Shown: piece after piece, positions 57,578 through 64,000 of the stretch | How positions within the stretch are numbered: position 1 is the stretch's first letter | How the letters are laid out: every line of letters starts with the position of its first letter | NCBI GenBank assembly: GCA_029582165.1 | Contig: CM055884.1 | Span: 18,011,037-18,075,036 of the forward strand | Source: Portulaca oleracea | Lineage: Eukaryota > Streptophyta > Magnoliopsida > Caryophyllales > Portulacaceae | Length of the DNA: 64,000 nt | Reading direction: 5' to 3' | Program-made: the position numbers and the translations under genes | Notes under the pieces: model-generated | What the model was told of the DNA's origin: nothing | Database searches by the model: none | What the model saw: only the letters and a program-made list of their open reading frames with translations

Positions 57578-59605
57578 CTCCCAAATAAGGGTTTGCTCGC
57601 CCCGAGCAAACTAAAACATAGTAAAAAGAAAAACTAACTACTCTAATTAACTTTTGTAGGAATCACGATTGCATTTATCGTATGCAACAAGCCCTTTAAA
57701 CCCCTTGGCAGCCCAAGTGGACGAGGAAGGTCTCGTGACGGTTTATAGAAGCTATACCCACAAAAGAAAAGAGAAGGAAGAGGAATAAGAGGGAAACTTA
57801 ACAAAATAAGCACAGAAGGAGGTCTATACACATGGACGCGAATCTAATCACTTAAACAATGTTTTACTCAATTTAGAACGGCCAACAAAGACTTTCAAGG
57901 CTATTAGCAAGATCGTTACCAATCTTTAACATTTTTCACTTCACTCATGCATATGCATAAAGACCACAATTTAACCAAAATTAACTAATGATCCACAAAG
58001 AATGTTGAATGTGTGCGCTATATCTAATCTAGCCCTAACAACTAAACCAAGCCGAAATCAAAGAACTTATTCACAAAGAACTTATTCACATGCGCAACAC
58101 CTTCCGGTATAAAGGGTACACACCTTTCACACTTTCACACTTTCACTTTCCGGTATAAAGGGAACTTATTCACATGGGTTCCTCGTGCTCAAGTGCAGTG
58201 TTTTCTGGCTCACTTTTGCTCAAGTCAAGGTTCATTCAGACAGAATTAGCTACTCACATGTCCATGCTTACTACTTAGTGAGTTATGGTGTTCCCCTTCA
58301 CTATTTGGTGTCGCCCTTGGCTTGGTGAGGGCCGCAGGTTACATAGAGAAAGGTTCAACACTTATTACTTTCAACTTCTATTTTTTTGTATTGGTTTGAT
58401 CAAGAATTGAACGGCCCTAAAAGGGGTCTACTCTTCCTACATAGATCCTTTCGATACACATACAAGGTGCTTAAGGGATATGAATGTCGCACCACTCATA
58501 TCGATCTATTAAGGTGAACGAACAATTTTAGCTTTTCTTTTCTCAATGTTTTTGTGTCAGTATTTGTCCGGAATAAGAACGACCCATAAATGGGGTTTAC
58601 CCTCCCAACGTAACACAGGTTACTCCATACGCAACAAAGTGCTTAAGGGATAAGAGTGTCGCACCACTCATACCAACCAGTGTAGGTATACCAACAATTT
58701 CTCTATTTCCATTTTTTTTTATTTTTCTTAATTAATGCATGGATATACAAGAGGCTAAAACTTCCCTCCTAAACTAAAACCATCAGATTAATAAGCCAAA
58801 AGTGAAAATTCTAAGGAAACCACATGTTTACACATACATGTAACGTTATCATGTTTGGGTTAGGCAACAACCAAGCTTACATGCAATCAAGCACTCACTA
58901 ACCATTCCTAACTCAACAATTGCATTATTCTAGCAATCATCGACACAACCATGGATACAAACTACCTCTGGCTAGGGAAAAATTTTAAAAATTTGCCTCT
59001 TTTTCGATGGTACCCAAAATTCTCTCTTCCTAGAGTTTGTCAGGCACGTGTGCCGCCCCACTCCCACATAAAAACTCTACAATGTCCTCATTGGACTTAA
59101 GGTGACACCACACAAAAGAAAAGCACACAAAAGAAAAGAAAAACTCAAGCCGGCATACATGCTACCCCCACTCCCACACAAAAAGGTTAACAATGTCCTC
59201 ATTGGAAATAGAAGGAAGCAAGCACACAAAAGAAAATGAAGAAAAATAAACACACCAAAAGAGATAAAAAGAAGTAAAGAACTCAAACTCACTAACCGTA
59301 TTAAAAAGAGAGGGGAACGATATTACATGGTTGAGTACTAAGTATACCCAAACAATAAAATCTTGCTTAAAATAATAAGACCCACACATTGGAGCATCAG
59401 CCACTCCATTCTCACCTCAAGATGTCGGGCACCATCTCAGACCCATTCAATGCCCGCAGAAGTAGGTCGTGCATCCTCGAATGCATCTTAAAATGATGAA
59501 CATAAGAGCACAATCTCAAAAGTATATCAGCAAACGTTAGCGCTCTCAACAGTTATCGAATGCCTTGGAATAATCAGTAAAATAATGAAATGAATGCACA
59601 AACTT
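57578..59605 (-). mobile_element. 3' internal region of element G (truncated)
   Basis: Minus-strand counterpart of the non-coding tails of A and B: gggtatagcttctataaacc, gagcgtgtcgc-like text, two hairpin-plus-box units (59045-59100 and 59160-59205) and the terminal tract CCTTATTTGGGAG at 57578-57590. No ORF3, pol, gag or 5' LTR remains; it ends near 59605 where plus-strand Athila sequence starts. Confidence 0.65.
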
Positions 59606-61355
59606 GATACATGATTGAAGGTTGATTTGTATAGCGTGGGGGATGTATATTTTGGGATTGTTTCTCTCTTTTTGGTGTGTTTTCACTTAGTTTCTTTTAC
59701 ATCTTTAGTCTTATTCGTAGTTTCATTTCCTTAACCATGCGATTGCATTCTGCATCTTTTACATGTCAGTTAGGTGCATGTAACTAGGTTACATCTCACT
59801 CCCTTAACCTTTTCTTTATTTGTTTTCTCTTTTCTCGGAGGGCGCTTAGAGTCTCATGCTTTAGAAGACCTTCTGGTTAGCTTGTTCCACTCTTTTCTTA
59901 TTTCTTTCCTTTCCCTTTTGATGTATATATTCTCCTGCTGCTTGCATATTTAATTTTCCTTTAGGTGGTCGCCCCTGAGTGTTTGAGTTGGAATTATTGG
60001 TTGTTGGAGCCGTGTGGGCTCGGGTCACTGTCATTTATAATGTTGTTGTTTGTTTTCTTTTGTGTGTTTTTTACCCTTTCGAGACATTTCCCTTACAATG
60101 GGCACATTGTGAAGTTTAAGTGTTGGGGGGAGGGGGTATTCTTTTAGGGTAATTAGTTTTTGTTTTGTTTGCTTTTGGTGATTAGAAAAAAAAAGAAAAA
60201 ATTTCAAGTGAAAATCCCTCAAAACTTTTGTTTCTCTTCTTTTAAAAGTAGTTTATGCTCTTCTTTATGCCTTAGCTGATTGGATAGCTGAGCTAGTTAG
60301 GTCAAAACAGTCATTATGTGAATGCCAAACCTTGTCTTTTGGTATGTCTTTGATTTTTGATACCCCTTTTTCACCTTTTCGAAGCGGCAACCCAACCTCA
60401 CATCTTTTCACCTCGAATCTATTTTTCAGAATTTGCTCGGCTTAGATAGTCTTAGTTTTGGTTTTCACGCTTTCCATGCTTTAATAAACCGGCGAAACCA
60501 ACAAGGGTTAGTGTGAGTGGACGACACTCACACCCCTTAAGTACTTCGTTTACGAATGGAGCAACCCAAGTTGGGAGGGTAACCCTTTTCGGAGGGCCGT
60601 ATAGAATCTCAAAAAACCCGGTAATAAAAAGATAAAAAGCAAATAAAAAAAAAGAAAATGAGAAAAAGCTATGCTTGTATGTGGGTTCACCAACATGGTT
60701 TGGCGTACATGGTTAGTGGCCCCTCGCCCCTTAAGTATCTTGGTTATGCATGGAGAAACCCACGCTGGGAGAGTAAACCCTTACGGGTCGTGTTTTATCT
60801 CGAAATATGGCAACTAAAAAATAAAGAGAATTAGTTACAAAACCCTCTCCTATGTAAACTGCGGCCCTCACCAAGCCAAGGGAGATATCAAATAGGTTGG
60901 GGTACGTTTAAGTTGTTCAATAGATTAGAGAACACTAGCATTGTGCACGAGAAAGTCGTTAAGCGAGATCAAAATAGAAAATTTGAAAGCTTAGCCCCAC
61001 CCGAGTCTAGTGTCTTGGCATGTACATACGAACTATTTCTGCTTGATTAATGATGTTGTTTGATTAGCTTTGGTATAAAGGTGATCAAGAACTCTTTCTT
61101 TCCCTTTTGTAAAAGTTTTGATTTTCACTTTTCTTTTGCCTTTTCTCTTTTTCTTTTTCTATCGGCTTTTATGGGTATAGCTTCTACAAACTCTCATGAG
61201 ACCAACCTCGTCCACCCTGGCTATCGAGGTGTTTAAAGGGCTTGATGCATACACTAAATGCATCCGTGATTCCTGCGAAAGTGAGTTAGGTGTTGTTGTG
61301 TTTTGTTCGGTTTGTTTTGTTTTGCTCGGGACGAGAAAAATCAAAGTGTTGGGGG
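59606..61355 (+). mobile_element. 3' internal region of Athila-like element I
   Basis: Plus-strand tail collinear with those of A and B: tatagcgtgggggatg (59630-59645), ggagccgtgtgggctcgggtc (60007), hairpin TTACAATGGGCACATTGTGA (60093-60112), box TTTAAGTGTTGGGGGGAGGGGG (60115-60136), ctcgggacgag and terminal tract AAAGTGTTGGGGG (61343-61355). No coding. It may or may not be the same insertion as LTR F; their LTR starts are not clearly alike. Confidence 0.65.
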
Positions 61356-61525
61356 TGTTTAGGATCGGTTTTGAGCGTAAATGTGTCCTTTTCCCTTTAC
61401 TCGCTTTCTCCTTTGAGCATTTCATTTTATTTTTAATCTCCACTTTTCATTCTTTTTTGTTATTTCATTACATTGTCCCGTTATTTATTTCATTGCATTG
61501 TACCTTCCCAAGTAAATTAGATAGA
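61356..61525 (+). mobile_element. LTR stub of element I
   Basis: TGTTTAGGATCGGTTTTGAG directly follows the PPT, as in element B (TGTTTAGACCCG). LTR-like text fades after about 170 bp and does not reach a TATA box or CA end, so the LTR is truncated. Confidence 0.5.
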
Positions 61526-61534
61526 CATACTTAC

Positions 61535-61678
61535 CTTCACAATTGAGAAACGTTTCTGATGTAGCTCGATTTGCCAAAGCAATGAATCTTGAACCATCAT
61601 GGCAGAACCCATAGGGTCCTCCCCCCAATTTGTAGCCCCCTTACCCACCACACCATTATTCACAAGTCCACTCCCCAT
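61535..61678 (-). CDS. Possible host exon (unrecognised)
   Basis: On the minus strand an open stretch of 48 codons starts MGSGLVNNGVVGKG, includes WGEDPMGSAMMVQDSLLWQ and ends RFSIVK. It abuts a good 5' splice site GTGAAG/GTAAGTATG. Composition is less AT-rich than the surroundings. I recognise no family. It could be a first exon, a gene fragment, or chance. The next lower sequence is the LTR stub of element I, so any intron would be truncated there. Confidence 0.22.
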
Positions 61679-61739
61679 ATTACAATAGAATTACAAAATA
61701 AAATACATACATCACAATTGTCACATCATTAAAGTTACA

Positions 61740-62904
61740 TACACAAACCAAGCTGCCTAAACCTCTATCACGTCCACCAACTTGATAGCCAACAAAAAAA
61801 GAAACCATTGAATCCAAAGGCATGAAAAGACCAGTAACAAATGGTTACCATATTAAAAAAACAAGGAAAGCACATCTCTATCAAACTTAGATTGTTAGAT
61901 TGCAGATACAGGCAATAACATACAAGACAATGCTCATCTTAGAAAGTCTACTTTTAATCTCAAATAATAATAATCATTAGTTGCTTAAAATTTGGCTTAA
62001 AAATATATAATCGTAAATTAAACCAGATGGGTTTTTAGGGTTTAGGGATATTAGTAAAATTTTATCTTTTATATAAGATGCCTATGTCAATTACAATTAC
62101 TGAGATAAAAACCGACCAATGCAAATATTCTTAAAAAGAAGTTAAATAGAACCAAAAACTGATTTAAAAAAAAATACATTCTAAAATAAATCCCAAAAAG
62201 AAGATAAAGATAAAACTGATTTTTAGGGTTTAGGGATATTATATAGAGTTCACAATTTCTAGCAAGCAAATTTTGAATAAATAAAAAAAGTGATTTTCTA
62301 ATTAAAATTTACAAACTATTTCTCATTAATCTTCTAACAAAATAATTAAAAAACTGATTTTAAAACTAAAAACAGACCAAGTTTACAAACATCAACGAAC
62401 ACAATTAATTACAAATCTTAACAATGACTTTTGATAAACAAAATATATATATGCAAAAACAAAGCCTTCAATTTTATGTCTAATATTTTTTCCTTAAAAA
62501 GTATCCAATTCAGTGTACTTTATACACTTCTAAATCCTTAGCTGAAAACTATATAATCACAAATTAAACCTGTAGGATTTTTATGGTTTAGGGATATTAA
62601 TCAAATTTTAGCTTTTAGATAAGATGTCTATGTTAATTACAATTACTGAGATAAAGACAATGTGTACTTTATACACTTCTTAATGCACAACTAAAAACTA
62701 TATAATCACAAATAAAACATGTGGGGTTTTTATGGTTTAGGGAAAGGCAAGAAAAAAAAATAAACCTGTAGACATTTAACATCAATAACCAAAACCGACC
62801 AATGCAACTAATCCCAAATAGAAGTTAAATAGAACCAAAAACTGATTTAAAAAAAATACATTTTGAAATAAATCCCAAAAAAAGTTAAAGATTTAACTGA
62901 TTTT

Positions 62905-62969
<65 letters not shown>

Positions 62970-63440
62970 TCTAAAATTAATTCCAAAAAGAAGTTAAAGA
63001 TTGTTTTTGAGATTTTAGAATTTATTAATACAATACATTCACAACAATCATCATCATTACAACAGTTCCATAACCCAAAAAATACATATTCTAAAATTAT
63101 TCCCAAAAACAAAATATACTCTAAAAGATTCATTGATGGATTTTTAGAGTTTAAGGATATTATATTGAGTTTTGATAAGAACTCTATGTAAAATACAATT
63201 TCTAGCAAGCAAACTTTGAATAAGTAAAAACTGATTAAATCCCAAAAAGAAGATTCAAAAAAGAAGTTAAAGATTAAACTGATTCTCAAAAAAAATATAT
63301 ATACATTCTGAAATTAATCAAAAAAGAAGTTAAAAATTGTTTTTGGAATTTTAGAATGTATAAATACAATACATTCACAATGAACATCATCATTACAACT
63401 TGAAATGATGATTAAAAAAAACATTCTCTCTAGTAAAAGA
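61740..63440. repeat. AT-rich, locally duplicated DNA
   Basis: Blocks recur in the same orientation: tttttagggtttagggatatt (62033, 62220; variants 62578, 62727, 63140), gttaaatagaaccaaaaact (62140, 62824), atttctagcaagcaaa (62256, 63200) and acaatacattcacaa (63029, 63367). No gene is visible; the frames are low-complexity Phe/Leu/Ile-rich. Confidence 0.65.
62906..62966. repeat. (TA)n microsatellite
   Basis: About 30 TA units. Confidence 0.95.
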
Positions 63441-63669
63441 CATATTTTAAAAAAATCAATATGAATTGGAATAAATATATATTTTTTATACAAGAAGGGG
63501 TATTTTAAAAACCATATTGAAATGAAATACAAATATATCTTCTAAATAAAGAGGGATATTTCCATAATGAAATGAGATTGAAATATATTTGCAAGACAAT
63601 ATAGATGTGTATTATGACTGACTTCTACTGATTTATGGAACATCTATGGCCAGTGGCTTCCTTTCTTAC

Positions 63670-63855
63670 ATGCATAAAGACCACAATTTAACCAAAATTA
63701 ACTAATGATCCACAAAGAATGTTGAATGTGTGCGCTATATCTAATCTAGCCCTAACAACTAAACCAAGCCGAAATCAAAGAACTTATTCACAAAGAACTT
63801 ATTCACATGCGCAACACCTTCCGGTATAAAGGGTACACACCTTTCACACTTTCAC
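63670..63855 (-). repeat. 186-bp exact copy of element G internal sequence
   Basis: By eye identical, without indels, to 57953-58138 (from atgcataaagaccac to ctttcacactttcac), in the same plus-strand orientation. Flanks are unrelated AT-rich DNA and no LTR or TIR borders it. Confidence 0.85.
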
Positions 63856-63920
63856 TTTCATATGTATAATTTGTTTCATAAAATTTTACCACTACTTATA
63901 CGATAATTTAAAATTTCAGG

Positions 63921-64000
63921 TCGACGCAAGGAAGGATGATGCATCATGCAACTCACCGTGGTCGACGTTCATTCACATTTTAGGAAAATTTTCTATTGCT
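63921..64000 (+). CDS. Possible exon running off the window (unrecognised)
   Basis: After a plausible acceptor (aaaatttcag at 63911-63920) the plus strand is open for 26 codons to the window end (VDARKDDASCNSPWSTF...). Too short to name or to trust. Confidence 0.15.

Noticed and set aside
62033..62240. tttagggtttaggg motifs as interstitial telomere
   Set aside because: Only one or two units each time, embedded in a locally duplicated AT-rich sequence.

Overview
This is repeat-dense plant nuclear DNA, most likely from a eudicot. Evidence for this is the Athila-, Tat-, CRM- and Tekay-like Ty3/gypsy retrotransposons, a plant type 2 metallothionein copy and TTTAGGG repeats. I see no intact host gene, rRNA, tRNA or CRISPR. 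Almost the whole window is a stack of retrotransposons inserted into one another, and all coding regions are broken by stops or frameshifts.

Layout, left to right. 1-3.4 kb holds remnants of Tat-lineage elements: gag on the plus strand, an LTR with a PBS-like site, and RT/RNase H/second RNase H on the minus strand. 3427-4685 is a Mutator-like element with ~140 bp TIRs and a perfect 9-bp target site duplication (TSD); it carries a frameshifted metallothionein (a Pack-MULE). 5058-5697 is a hAT-like non-autonomous element. 5715-8993 is the 3' LTR (3.0 kb, minus strand, with a 4x190-bp tandem repeat) and integrase tail of a large-LTR chromovirus, cut by an Athila-type LTR (8994-9336, resuming at 55621).

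9337-55620 is a CRM-like chromovirus (element E, TSD AAGAG). Its 3' LTR is split by element C (15551-54572), an Athila-like element with gag, protease and ORF3 but no RT/RNase H/integrase. C in turn contains three later insertions. Element A (17675-30146, TSD CTTGG) is a full Athila element in C's gag. D (32889-36759, TSD GATAC) is a solo LTR in C's ORF3, with a 365-bp MULE MITE inside it. Element B (36955-50244) is a second Athila element, also in C's ORF3. Right of E the Athila-type LTR resumes and is interrupted by a minus-strand Athila-like element G (56224 to about 59605). This is joined to the 3' end of another Athila element I (to 61355 plus an LTR stub). The last 2.4 kb is AT-rich, locally duplicated DNA with two possible exon-like stretches.

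The most interesting signals are in the non-coding parts of the Athila-like elements. (i) Each family repeats its own polypurine tract sequence at internal positions downstream of ORF3, and the internal copies change together with the terminal tract. (ii) One internal copy follows a hairpin whose stem shows compensatory changes between families. (iii) Family-specific palindromic word arrays lie upstream of the LTR TATA box and again upstream of ORF3, which suggests a second, internal promoter for ORF3.
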